Source of the DNA: Zasmidium citrigriseum
Lineage: Eukaryota > Ascomycota > Dothideomycetes > Mycosphaerellales > Mycosphaerellaceae
Length of the DNA: 64,000 nt
NCBI GenBank assembly: GCA_002786025.1
Contig: NHNW01000013.1
Coordinates: 124,001 to 188,000, forward strand
Reading direction: 5' to 3'
The notes under the pieces were generated by a model. That model was given only the letters and a program-made list of their open reading frames with translations. It ran no database searches and was not told the origin of the DNA. Positions 43,927 through 53,812 of the stretch are shown piece by piece (within the stretch, counting starts at the first letter, position 1; each line of letters starts with the position of its first letter). The position numbers and the translations under genes are program-made.

Positions 43927-45834
43927 TAGGCTTCCGCTAGAAGGTGAGGCTGAAGAGAGGGAAGGAATGCAGGAGATCGCTTTGTTTCCGCCGACGATGG
44001 CGAAGCGCCTGCGCCCCGTTCTGGAGGAGAGATTGCATTGAAGACAGGCTGCTTTTGGGGGACAGATTGATTTTGGATTTTGGAGTTTGCTGACACCACG
44101 AATACGTCTCTCTTGAGTTCAGCCTCACGGCTCGGTTGCTCTTGCGAAGACGTTGCATTGCTTTTCGGGAACAGATTGGAACATACAGACGGCATGGAAT
44201 TGTCCACGGATTTTGTCATGGACTGGAGTTTGTTTGATTTGCTTTTAGAATAGTTAGATAGATACGTCATAAAATTGATGCCTTTGCCGCATACCTAAAT
44301 CTTTTCCTTCTTCTCTGTGGTCTTTGATATGGCCATCGCCGTAGCGGCAAAACTTCGGGTGAATTACATGTGATCGCCACGGAGCGAAGTGGACGAGGAA
44401 GGGTTTGAGATCAAGAGTACTCGAGAACGATTTTGTTCATTCATTGATACAACATGGGTATCTACGAGTCGATGATGACCATCGCAGAAGTCTCTGCAGT
44501 CGCATGCTTGATCCCGCGTGACAATACAGCGAAGCCTTTGCTACCCTAGCTATTCCTCAAGGCGCAAAAAAGAGCAAAAAACTCAGCTCACCTTACGGGA
44601 GCTGAGAAACCGAATTTAATCAAGGTTTTTTATCCAGTATCCAGGTCCGGGTTCGAATCGCTCGGTCGGATCGTTCGGTCGGTTCGTTCGTTCGTTCGTC
44701 GTCGGTAGGAAATTTCGAACAGGTCAACGGGAACTACAAGAACATCTACCGAATGGGCCACTAGACCACACCTCTCAATGCTCCTGGATACACCTTTACC
44801 TTTTCCTATTGGCCAGGGAATTCTTTTGCACATATATAGGTCAACTTCTTGATCTTCCAATTTCCGGATTTGGACTTAGCGGCTTTTGAGGGCTGGCCGT
44901 CACAGCCTGAGAACGTGTTCGCCTGAGGGTGCCGGCGAGATCGTAAGCGACATTGAAGTCGAAGAGAGTATTTCCGGAGGACGGTCAGTGGATAAACGAG
45001 CGATTTGTGCCACGGCAGCTCTACGACGAACCCATGAGAGTCGGATTCCTGAAGACCAAAGCGGGAGTCTACCAGCGAGGTGTGAAGGAGTACGAGCCCT
45101 TGTAGTCTCATCGAATCTGGTGAGCAGGAAGATCTTGATATTAACGAGCAAGCGCAGCTAGGCGAACACAGCAATGTTGCATTTGTTTCTCAGGCCAATC
45201 GTGCGAGTCCCCCATATGCAGCGTCTTTCTTCGCAGCCTTCGAGCGGCGCCCGTTTCCTCCGCTGGCTGGTCGCGGGCGCTGAACATGTCAAGTAGCTGT
45301 TTGACGGTCTCGAATACGAGAGGCTGCTGGAGGAGCAAGGCAAGCGCCAGGGATGACAGCGGTGGCGAAGGCTGGAGCGAAGTGGAAAGGGGTACGAATC
45401 AGGGCATCGGGGTAGAGGGGTAGAGAGTCGATCATGCGGGAGACGCGGTAGATGCCATATCGTGACAGGTGGTGTGCTGAGGTATCGTCGTCCGCGCAAG
45501 GCTATGATGTACCGAATAGGGTCAATGAACGATCGCAAGGAGATGTGCAAGTCTTGACTGTGCAAGATGAAAGTGCGCGGCAGGGAAAACGATATGACAC
45601 CAGGAGAAAGGTACCGTCCCTACCTCAGGTATGCCCTTCCGTGAGTGGCACCTGCGCTTCGGTGCGGCCGGCTTGCCGTGACTCCTTAGCCCTTCCGAGA
45701 GGAGAGTTTGGAGCCCGCTGTCGATACCCCATCCGCGCACAGCCAGCGCCCTCCACCCCAAATACCACCGCGCATCCGCCCACTGCACACCCAGCACACA
45801 TTCTCCGCATCCAAGCCCTATACCCATACTTCAA
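43927..45834. other. Long intergenic region
   Basis: 1.9 kb without a supported gene. It contains a perfect 8-bp hairpin (44582-44606), a TTCG-type microsatellite (about 44680-44700), and overlapping short frames on the minus strand between 45140 and 45565 that I could not link to any known protein. A small multi-exon gene on the minus strand at 45000-45500 cannot be excluded. Confidence 0.4.
44582..44606. repeat. Perfect hairpin CTCAGCTC-9 nt-GAGCTGAG
   Basis: 8-bp perfect inverted repeat with a 9-nt loop, flanked by A-rich sequence. Role unknown. Confidence 0.6.
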
Positions 45835-46443
45835 ATGTTTACCGTCAACGTCGAGGTATTGAACGTTATCTCCGCGACACAGTCTGACGCCATGGCGCCC
45901 CGTCGGTCTGCGAACAACTTGACATCCAAGCAGGTCGCGGAGATGGCATCGTCTTCGACTCTGGGGATGAACAGTCCCTCGCCAATTGAGAAGGGCCATG
46001 AGGCGCGAGCTCCTATCATGGCTCGCTCGGAGAAGGGGGCTCCCATCGTCCTCCGCATGAAGAATCCAGCGGCGGTCAAGGAGCAGAACAGACCTCCCAT
46101 CAAGCTCCACTTGCGAAAGAAGAAGGGATCCGATATGTGGGAGAACGTAGTCAACGAGGCCGCCAACGCAGAGGTAAAGAATGGCCTCCAGACACCACCT
46201 TCTTCCGCGCAGGTCAGCGCCCCGCGCTTTAAGCTCCACTTCAGGAAGAAGAAGGGCTCCGATAACAAGTGGGAGCTCGTTCGCGAGGGCGCCACCAGCG
46301 CAGAGGTCAAGAGTGGCCTCCAGACACCACCGCCGACCGCTCATGTCAGCGCTCACATGAGCCCGGTCGAGCGCACGCAGTGCGAAATGGACAGCTCCAG
46401 CGATGAGGACGATCTCGTCGATAAAGGCGATCACACCGCCTAG
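45835..46443 (+). CDS. Hypothetical protein with two internal 40-aa repeats
   Basis: Single exon, 202 aa. An alternative ATG at 45892 (MAPRRSANN) has a better context. The centre holds two tandem copies of a roughly 40-residue unit: first IKLHLRKKKGSD...ENVVNEAANAEVKNGLQTPP, second FKLHFRKKKGSD...ELVREGATSAEVKSGLQTPP (about residues 83-165). Each carries a basic KLHxRKKKGSD patch followed by an amphipathic helix and LQTPP. The C-terminus is acidic (SSSDEDDLVDKGD). No known family is recognised; basic patches next to phosphorylatable SSSDEDD suggest a nuclear or nucleic-acid-associated protein, which is inference. Repeat conservation at protein level supports it being a real gene. Confidence 0.6.
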   Translation: MFTVNVEVLNVISATQSDAMAPRRSANNLTSKQVAEMASSSTLGMNSPSPIEKGHEARAPIMARSEKGAPIVLRMKNPAAVKEQNRPPIKLHLRKKKGSDMWENVVNEAANAEVKNGLQTPPSSAQVSAPRFKLHFRKKKGSDNKWELVREGATSAEVKSGLQTPPPTAHVSAHMSPVERTQCEMDSSSDEDDLVDKGDHTA

Positions 46444-47467
46444 ACAACCTGGCCTCTCCGCATACAACAACAACAATCTCAAGCACATCTACCTCATCGA
46501 TGGTCCAGCACACGCCGTTCGTCCTGAGAAATATCGTCACCGTCACCGCTTCAACTGGCAAAGAAAAAAAGGGACTTTAAACGGACAAATGAACCGGGCA
46601 CTCGATCTTGAAGATTTGATACATTTTTTCATGTCAGAGCTTTTGCATATGAAGATGGAGACATTCTGGTAGATGATGGATGTTGTTGTATGATGGAGAA
46701 ATTGATTGTGCGTGCACAAGGTGAGGTTTGGAGAAGGTGCGCCACATGGACGCCAACCCCCCAACCTTGCATGATGTGCGAAGCTTATTTTACCGACGAG
46801 CCGCTGCTGCTGCTGTACCATCACAGATGATGAATTTACTGTATTGCAGTTTTCTTGGAAATGAGGAAGAGGATATGAGGAGAATGATGAATCCAGGAAA
46901 ATATACTATAACCCGGCGCCCATGGACCAACCCACCCACATGCGCCAAGTAGGTAATGGAGCCAAAGAGGGGTCACAGGCGATAGATCTTGACGGAGGGT
47001 GTGACATAGCTCCATTGGCAGGTTCGGATATGCGGAGGTATTCGTGTGTGCAGGGGTGCTTCCGAAGGAAGCTATGAAAGGAGAGAAGAAGTTTGGTGTA
47101 CAGGATTTCACTGTATCTATCTGTGTCGCATAATGTACAGGAAGCCAGTCGTGTGTGTGTGTAGCAGGTGTCGTGATCATCATGATAGTGCTCGCAGCTC
47201 GGAAGTTGAAGGTAGGTGCCGGCAGCCGCGGCAGTTTCCGCAGAAGCCGGCCAGCCAGCCCATAATACCCAGTTGGCGTCTGCGAAGGTACAGCAGTGGG
47301 AGCAAGACAACTTCAGTCACTGGTACTCTTGTTGTACCTTTACGGACATGACGAGACCAGTATCCAGACTTTTCTTAGAGTAGAAGGACGACCAGAGAGA
47401 GGAATGAAATGAGAACCATGAGGAAGTTATTCAAACACAACACAAGCCACTTGATTGCAAGCCGGAA
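46444..47467. other. Intergenic region
   Basis: Converging 3' regions of the repeat protein and the acrB-like gene. Nothing supported; frames are short and overlapping. Confidence 0.5.
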
Positions 47468-50400
47468 CTATCTACCACCACCAACCGCACCACCACTAGT
47501 CGAAGACGGGCTCTGAGGCACCTTCTTGCTCGGCGGTCCAATCGGACCCGGTGACTTGGTCGCAGCGCCAGGAATGAAAGGCTTCGCTTCAGGACGCGGA
47601 CTGTTAGATCCATTCGTGCTGCCATTCGCGAGACTCGCGCCTCCAGATCCAGTGCCACCAGACCCAGAAGCTGTGTCGCCATCACTCGCCTTGCGATCCT
47701 CCAGCAGAGCACCAGCGCTTGCGCTTGCTTGCATCGGCCAGGTATGCTGTTGACGTGGCTCACCGTGGGGGAAGACGAACTCCTCGCCGTTGTCTGTGAA
47801 GCCGGAGTACTGGCTAAGCATGGATGAGCTTCTCCCGCGAGGCACGCCGGGAGCAGTCGCGTGCATGTTGGTGACGGAGGATTGCGTGGTGTTGAATGGC
47901 GAGCCGAATGGCTGGGGTCCGAAGGCGCCTGGAGGGAAACCGTTGGCTTGAGGACTGACTTGACCGCCGTTCGAGCCTGGGAGCATGCCTTCTGGAGTTG
48001 GAGGAGACGAGATGCCTGGGTACCCGGGTGGAGGTTGAGTGGACCAGTTGGACAGCTGGGACGCTTGCTGCCAGGCTTCCTGAGCCTTTTGCGCAAACGT
48101 CTGAGCCTCCGTCTCCATCTGGGCGATGTGAAAGCGTAGCTCGTTTTGTCGGTGCTCACGAAGTTGGAGTTCCTGGGTTCGCTCAAGATCGCGCCTCTGC
48201 TTGGCTGTCATTTCGGCTTGCTGCTTGGCGGTGAGTGCGTCCAGTTCCTGAGCTCGTTGGGTATTGCGTGCGACAAGCTTCTCCTTCTTGGACGAGAACG
48301 ACAGGATCTCGGCTTCCATTCGACTCTTCTCACGCTCAAACTCGGCTCTGACATTCGATAGCTCACGATCAGCGGCGTTCTTGGCGTCCAGAGCAGACTG
48401 CCAAGCACGTCTCTTGACTTGCGATTCTGCCAACTCATTTGCAGGAATCTCGCCCAAGGCATCGATTTGGTTCTTCAAATCAGCCGTGGCTTCCTCAGCC
48501 TGGTTCTTATGCTGATTTATTTGAAGCAGACGACGTTCTTGCTTGTCATCGACGCCACCGGAAGACTCGAGCTTGCTCTTGAGAACGTTAATCTCTTTCT
48601 TGATGTCGGCGTACGCGGCTCGCTGGTCCTTCTTGCTCTTCTTCGTCCGGTTCCTGACTTCGTTAAGCTTGGCCTCGGCAGATTGAATCGATTGCTTCAG
48701 AGTCGTGATTGGCGAAGATGGTCGGAGTGCTTGGTGCTGAGGAGGAATTGGCGCACTGGCAGCCTGTTCTGCGGTCGGCGCAGGCTGAGTGATCAAGCTA
48801 GCCGAGCAGAGAACACGCTGCTTTGCAATGCTGACAATCTCGCAATGATAGCTGCTCAATGGCGCAAGGCCAAAGATTTCACCAACATAGCGATCGCCAG
48901 CACCCTTTTCCTGCTCTTCGCTGGCCATGATCCGGGTAGAACTCCATCCGGCACCATTCACACGGACGTAGAACGGCTTCGACTTGTCAATACCAGCCAC
49001 AGAGGGCGCGTCTTCCTTGCGATCTGCACTTTCAGCAGTGGACTCTGCAGAAAGCTCCACGGCAAAGTAGATTTCCGTGTCGCGAACTTCGCAAATCCAG
49101 ATCCGGTCGGTAGTGGGGTTAGTAGCGCTCACAAAAGTGCTCGTTGTGTTGTTTTTATCCATAGCAGCGGCTTCACGAGCATCATCCGCCGCGTCTCGCT
49201 GTTCCATTTCTTTAACGAAAGTGACCTTGGTACTAGCGATTGCCGCCCAAAGCGGTTGCTGGCTTCGAACTTGATTTGCCTGCTTCCGTTTCTTCTTACT
49301 GCTTGACTCGCGCGATTTGTTCGTATCTCGATGCGCGGGTGGCTGTCCAGGAGGGCGGCCATCGGTACTGGAAGAACCGTGCACCGGCGGAGAGCTATCT
49401 CCATGCCCCATATTGGATCGCATGGACGGCTCGGATCCGGCGGTCGCTTCGGTGTCGGTTTTCGTGATGGCTGGTACATTTTGATCTTTTTCGTTGGCTT
49501 TTGCATTTGCGAGGGTGCGGCGGATGCAGGTCGTGATGCCCTGCGAAACTATGTGTATTCCAAGAATTGTGCGTATGGCTGTAAAAGCCATGCCACGTTC
49601 CAGTGGCGTTGAAGAACTGAAAGACGACGCTGCAAAATGTTCATCAAACGGCAGTCCGATGTCCATTTTATGTAGTACGGAGCGGAGGTAATCCAGGGCG
49701 GTAAGGTGTATCGCTTTGTACCGCAGCACGTGGACCACGCAGACGATAAGGGTGCACGTCGCTATGCTATACGTCGGCCCTCCGGTGCTGGCCGCCGCTC
49801 CACTCAGCGAGACTGCAATGACTGCCTGGGACAGGTCTAACAATATAGCCTGCATAGGTTTCCAGACGGGCAACCAGCAGACCCAAAACACCAGATCAAC
49901 GAACAGAATCGTGGCCAACGCGGGGTACCCGAAATTGGACGAATTGAACATCTCCTTGATGTTGGGCAGAGTGGAAAGCGACAAGCCGGCGGTGGGTGGG
50001 ACAAACGTCAGCGAAGCGAAGAGCGTTTGGATGACCAGGACCAGAGTTGGAGGGAGAGAGAGCAGGAGGATGAGGATCGCAATGGCGTCTCGCAGCGGGT
50101 AGTAGGTGAGGATGGTCGAGACAGCAGAGAAGGTGCTCATATGCGCAGCATTGCTCTTGCATGCTGCCGAGGGCACCTCCGCGCTGTTTAGCGGGATGGA
50201 GGGGGAGTCGTGTGCGAGATCTGCCATGTCTCCGCATGCGCCTGGGTCTTCGACAGATACGTCTGACGAGGTCCTGTCTCTTTCCGTGGCCTCCGCAACG
50301 GCCGCATGGTCCTTGGCGGCGGCGGCAGAGGCAGGCCTGGTATCGGGGTCTGCGGGTCGAGGGAACTTGAAGCCTTGGTTTAGGCCTGTCGAGGGGAGGG

Positions 50401-50551
50401 CGGGCGGCGTGACAGCCTTGCCATTGGGCTGCCCGTTGAGGTGTCCGTTGCTTCGCTGACGAACAACTCGCTTCCCCGGCGGAGCGAGGCCGTTCTCGTG
50501 GCGCTTGTCGTGCTGGTTCGGTGCGTTCTTCGCCTTGCCCTTGGGAGGCAT
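47468..50551 (-). CDS. acrB: AcrB-like ubiquitination-network protein
   Basis: Single exon, 1027 aa. N-terminus MPPKGKAKNA...RHENGLAPPGKR is basic and disordered. Hydrophobic segments lie at about 154-178, 208-228, 235-255 and 262-278. A long coiled coil spans about 660-860 (heptads through IKKEINVLKSKLE, RAEFEREKSRMEAEIL and QAEMTAKQRRDLERTQEL), and the tail is Gly/Pro/Ser-rich. Membrane segments near the N-terminus plus a central coiled coil match Aspergillus AcrB, implicated with the CreB deubiquitinating enzyme in carbon repression and acriflavine resistance. Assignment rests on this architecture and remembered N-terminal similarity; function in this organism is inferred. Confidence 0.75.
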   Translation of the reverse strand: MPPKGKAKNAPNQHDKRHENGLAPPGKRVVRQRSNGHLNGQPNGKAVTPPALPSTGLNQGFKFPRPADPDTRPASAAAAKDHAAVAEATERDRTSSDVSVEDPGACGDMADLAHDSPSIPLNSAEVPSAACKSNAAHMSTFSAVSTILTYYPLRDAIAILILLLSLPPTLVLVIQTLFASLTFVPPTAGLSLSTLPNIKEMFNSSNFGYPALATILFVDLVFWVCWLPVWKPMQAILLDLSQAVIAVSLSGAAASTGGPTYSIATCTLIVCVVHVLRYKAIHLTALDYLRSVLHKMDIGLPFDEHFAASSFSSSTPLERGMAFTAIRTILGIHIVSQGITTCIRRTLANAKANEKDQNVPAITKTDTEATAGSEPSMRSNMGHGDSSPPVHGSSSTDGRPPGQPPAHRDTNKSRESSSKKKRKQANQVRSQQPLWAAIASTKVTFVKEMEQRDAADDAREAAAMDKNNTTSTFVSATNPTTDRIWICEVRDTEIYFAVELSAESTAESADRKEDAPSVAGIDKSKPFYVRVNGAGWSSTRIMASEEQEKGAGDRYVGEIFGLAPLSSYHCEIVSIAKQRVLCSASLITQPAPTAEQAASAPIPPQHQALRPSSPITTLKQSIQSAEAKLNEVRNRTKKSKKDQRAAYADIKKEINVLKSKLESSGGVDDKQERRLLQINQHKNQAEEATADLKNQIDALGEIPANELAESQVKRRAWQSALDAKNAADRELSNVRAEFEREKSRMEAEILSFSSKKEKLVARNTQRAQELDALTAKQQAEMTAKQRRDLERTQELQLREHRQNELRFHIAQMETEAQTFAQKAQEAWQQASQLSNWSTQPPPGYPGISSPPTPEGMLPGSNGGQVSPQANGFPPGAFGPQPFGSPFNTTQSSVTNMHATAPGVPRGRSSSMLSQYSGFTDNGEEFVFPHGEPRQQHTWPMQASASAGALLEDRKASDGDTASGSGGTGSGGASLANGSTNGSNSPRPEAKPFIPGAATKSPGPIGPPSKKVPQSPSSTSGGAVGGGR

Positions 50552-52120
50552 GAAACTCCCGGGGGCGGCGCGCAGTCGGGGGTCCCTCTGGCTCGCAGCG
50601 GCGCGGAGGGCGAGCCAGATGGGGGCGGGGCGGAGGGGTCGGGTGGTGCAGCAGAGGGTGACGGGGGCGTCACGGCGGTGGTGGTGTGAGGCGGTGGTGA
50701 CAGACGGTCAGTCAGAAGCAGTCGACAGTCGACGTCGCTCAGCCCAGAAACAGCCTGCGCTCCTTCCCTCTCCAGGCCGAAGCGGGCGCTAGTGTGACGA
50801 AAACTCGAAGCAACCAGCGGTCGGTGCCAAAAGTCTTTTTCTATTTACTAATGGAGCCGCCCGAGCGAGTCAACACTGCACACTGCAAAATGAGGCGTCC
50901 GAGCGACGGCCGGCTGCTCAATCGCTGGTGTCGCAGGCGCAGAAAATGCGTCAAGCAGCCATTTCACCGGTGTCGGGACGTCTTCGCGCCAGCAAGCAGA
51001 CAACGCCTCCAACCTGCTAGGCTTGGCCCATTCCTGTCGCTGCAGAGTAGATCTCTCCTACTTCCTACGCACTACCAGCACACTACTCGGCGGGGTGGCT
51101 TCGTCCACTGCCGCTCTCGCATTGGCAGCATCCACTCTGCCCGCAGTCTGCCACCGCGCATGGGTGGGATTGGCTCGTCTCGGAGCAGGCCATGTCGATC
51201 CCTCATCGCACCGCAGCAAGCCGACACAGACGACCAAGACGACGTGCCCTCTCCGCCTTGCTGCCAACACGACTTCTGCGCTGCTTCGAATACGGCCATC
51301 TACGCACGTCACGAGACAGTAGCGGACCAGACGGGCGCCAATGATCGCCAGAGCTATGCACTTAAGCGTGTGGAGTGGGCTATCATGGCAGCAAGTCTCA
51401 CTGATAAGCCTGGAGTATCCCGGTACATCAGAAGACATGCTGCCATATCAAGGCCGGCATGAGTGGTCTGCAAGCCAGCCGGTAAGTACCTAGCTACATG
51501 TGCTCCACTTCTCACAAAGCAGCTCTTTCGTAGTCAGCGTCAGACAGCAGGAAGCCTTCCTGCAACACTACGGTAATCGAAGAATCCTCCGGCGTCCATG
51601 AAGGATCGAGGCTTGTACGGCTTGTTCATGCTTGCCGGGGAAGTATGCATTCAATGGAACAGTCGCACAGAACGTTGATTATCTCCTTGGATGAAACGAT
51701 CCCGAGCTCTTGTGGCTCTTGGGATAGCTTGAGAGTATCCTACTGACAGCGTTACTGCGACTGATCCGCCAGCGGTGGACTGCAGCATGTTGCCGGCGCC
51801 TACCTGCACTGCAAGCTTCTCGCATGTGGTTGTTTCAACGTCAGGCCTGCTCGTCGACTACTTTCTGCCTGCACCTCATTTTCTGGCCGCCGAGCTGTCA
51901 GGCTTCCACTTTCCGTATACAGGCAATCCTTGACCGGCATACCATCTTCTTCTCGGGCAGAATTGACCCTAACACTGGGATCTGCACACACGTCACACGA
52001 GACGACAACTCGATATTGACGAGCTTGTCCGTGCAGATTCCTGACTTTTGGACGTTCGGCGCCGTCTCTCCATCGGACGTGAAGTCCACTCCAGTCTGAG
52101 AGGAGTGAACCAGGAAGTTG
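50552..52120. other. Long intergenic region upstream of acrB
   Basis: About 1.6 kb with acrB promoter/leader (GC-rich near 50552-50690). Frames on the plus strand at 50794-51462 and 51824-52099 lack recognisable domains and coding bias; not annotated. Confidence 0.45.
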
Positions 52121-53113
52121 TTACGCGCTCTGACTTCCCATATCCTCGACGGCGTCTGGCCTGTCCCACGAATCCAGCTCCAAGCGTCTTAGTCTGTCGA
52201 GAATCTCATTCACCCGCCGGCTATTTCCTTCCTTGGCCTGCTCCTGCAACCGCCATGTCTCTTGCAGTACATCAAGCATGAAAGGCGGTATCGGAGCTTT
52301 CTTGCCTTTCCGGTAGTCGTACAACACGCAATCTTCGACGACTCTTGCTGCAGGTCGTTGGTGCAGCTCGGAAAGAATGACCACGTGCAAGTCGAACGTA
52401 TCTGTGCCCTTGGTCGGCTTCGTGCCGAGTCTGTGGTATATAGTAACGTGGTCGGGGTATTGCATGGGCTGGATCCGATCTGTCAGTGACACCTTCCCTC
52501 CCAACCTCCTCGAGCATGTCTAGCGTGCGGTCGTGATACTTACAAACTTGAACTCTGTCGTGATCTTTCTTAATATCAAACCTTCGCCTTTGGGAGTCCA
52601 GAGATTTCGCCATGCATCTGCGTGCTCTGGGTCTATGTGTTTGGCGTAGTTCGATGCCCATCCTATCCTTCCAGTCTCCGCGTATCGGTTATAGACCACT
52701 GCGCAACCAAGTCAACATCACTTGTTGGAGGGCATACCAAAGCACGCATACCATTATTCACATGACCCTACAACACACACAACAACACTTAGCCAACCTT
52801 CTCCTCACCTCTCAACAACGCAACCTCTTACCATAACATCCTGCTCCCCCCACACCACCGGCAATCTATACATGCTCCTCCTCTCTTTCGCCGTCAAGAA
52901 CCCCTCACTCCCTGCCACAAGCTCCCTCCAATCCCTTGCGATCGTTCTCAAAATGTCGCCAGCTTCTTGGATCTGAGCAGGTTTAAGGCCGAAGGTGATG
53001 CAGTGGCCGATGCGCTGCTTGACGTCGGAGAGCCATCGCGGGGAGAGGGATTGCGTTGCGGGAGCTGCGGTGGAGTAAAGGGCGCGAGCAGGAGGGCGGA
53101 GGGTGAGGCGCAT
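52121..53113 (-). CDS. Mitochondrial hot-dog-fold thioesterase-like protein
   Basis: Four exons: 53113-52832, 52767-52752 (16 nt), 52698-52544, 52468-52121; introns 64, 53 and 75 bp, all GT-AG; 266 aa. The N-terminus (MRLTLRPPARALYSTAAPA) looks like a mitochondrial presequence. The microexon supplies GHVNN, giving DVMGHVNNVVYNRYAETGR, the HxNNxxY...R motif of the 4-hydroxybenzoyl-CoA thioesterase (hot-dog) family; skipping it would break this motif and the frame. Downstream ITTEFKFPMQYPDHVTIYH continues the fold and VEDCVLYDYRKGKKAPIPPFM is typical of the fungal subgroup. Natural substrate unknown. Divergent from the LYR gene. Confidence 0.8.
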
Positions 53114-53341
53114 GATTCTTGTGGTTGTGGGATGGGATGGGAGGTTTCGTGCGAGAGTTTCGTTCCTGCCGATTTGCGGGGCTGGCGCTGCTGGGGTCCA
53201 TCAATGGATTCGAGGTTGCTTTCTTGTCTCCGTCATCGAAGGGTCATGAACATTGTGCTTGACAGCCACCAGACTTGATTGTGTTACACCTGCTTGAAAG
53301 ATTCTGAGAATCTTGAACATCGTTTCGACAAGATCAGACCC
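53114..53341. promoter_or_regulatory. Divergent promoter of thioesterase and LYR genes
   Basis: 228 bp between the two start codons; both products are predicted mitochondrial, so co-regulation is plausible. No specific site recognised. Confidence 0.5.
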
Positions 53342-53786
53342 ATGATGGCCTCTTCACCGCTTCGCCACGAAGTCATCCGGCTCTACAAAGGTACAAATCA
53401 CCACCTTCAATCTGCATCAAACAACGACTAATGAAGACCCAGAACTCCTCTACCTTGGACGAGAATACCCTTTAGGATACGACTACTTCCGCCCTCGCCT
53501 CCACAAAGCCTTCAAAGCCAAAGCCAACCTTCAGAACGAAGACGACATCCGCAAAGGGATAGCGCAAGGAGAGTACGTCAAGAAAGGCAAGAACAATCAT
53601 CCTCTAGATCATGGCTCATTGCGCTAACTCTATTCTTGTAGAAATAGAAGCTCTGTAAGTCAACATGTCCTGTCACAAAGTGCAAGGACTGGTATCTCGA
53701 ACTCCCAGCAATGCTAACGCCACACTTCTCCCAGGTACTACCTCAAGCGGTACCGGGCGCTGAAACAACGATATGAAAGCAGTTGA
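53342..53786 (+). CDS. LYR-motif protein (LYRM5/ETFRF1-like), frame broken by 1 nt
   Basis: Four exons: 53342-53390, 53443-53587, 53643-53655 (13 nt), 53735-53786. Conceptual product about 80-85 aa reads SSPLRHEVIRLYK, ELLYLGREYPLGYDYFRPRL, IAQGEYVKKEIEALYYL and KRYRALKQRYES, matching the LYRM5/ETFRF1 family (LYR motif in RLYKELLYLGR), small mitochondrial proteins that regulate electron-transfer flavoprotein. Intron 2 uses a GC donor (g|gcaaga) with ttgtag acceptor. Within exon 2 the frame shifts by one base at an A-run (gccaaaagcc near 53516-53525): upstream and downstream halves are both conserved but in different frames. This is a sequencing/assembly indel, a recent mutation, or a genuine pseudogene; the DNA as given cannot encode the full protein. 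Confidence 0.72.
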
Positions 53787-53812
53787 AACTCCATCACACC
53801 ACGACAAATCGA

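Noticed and set aside
44640..44700. tRNA-like TTCGAATC word
   Set aside because: The flanking bases do not form a T-arm stem and no acceptor or anticodon arm can be drawn; it adjoins a TTCG microsatellite.
50794..51462. 222-codon plus-strand frame upstream of acrB
   Set aside because: Arg/Ser/His-rich with no domain, no coding bias and several overlapping alternatives.
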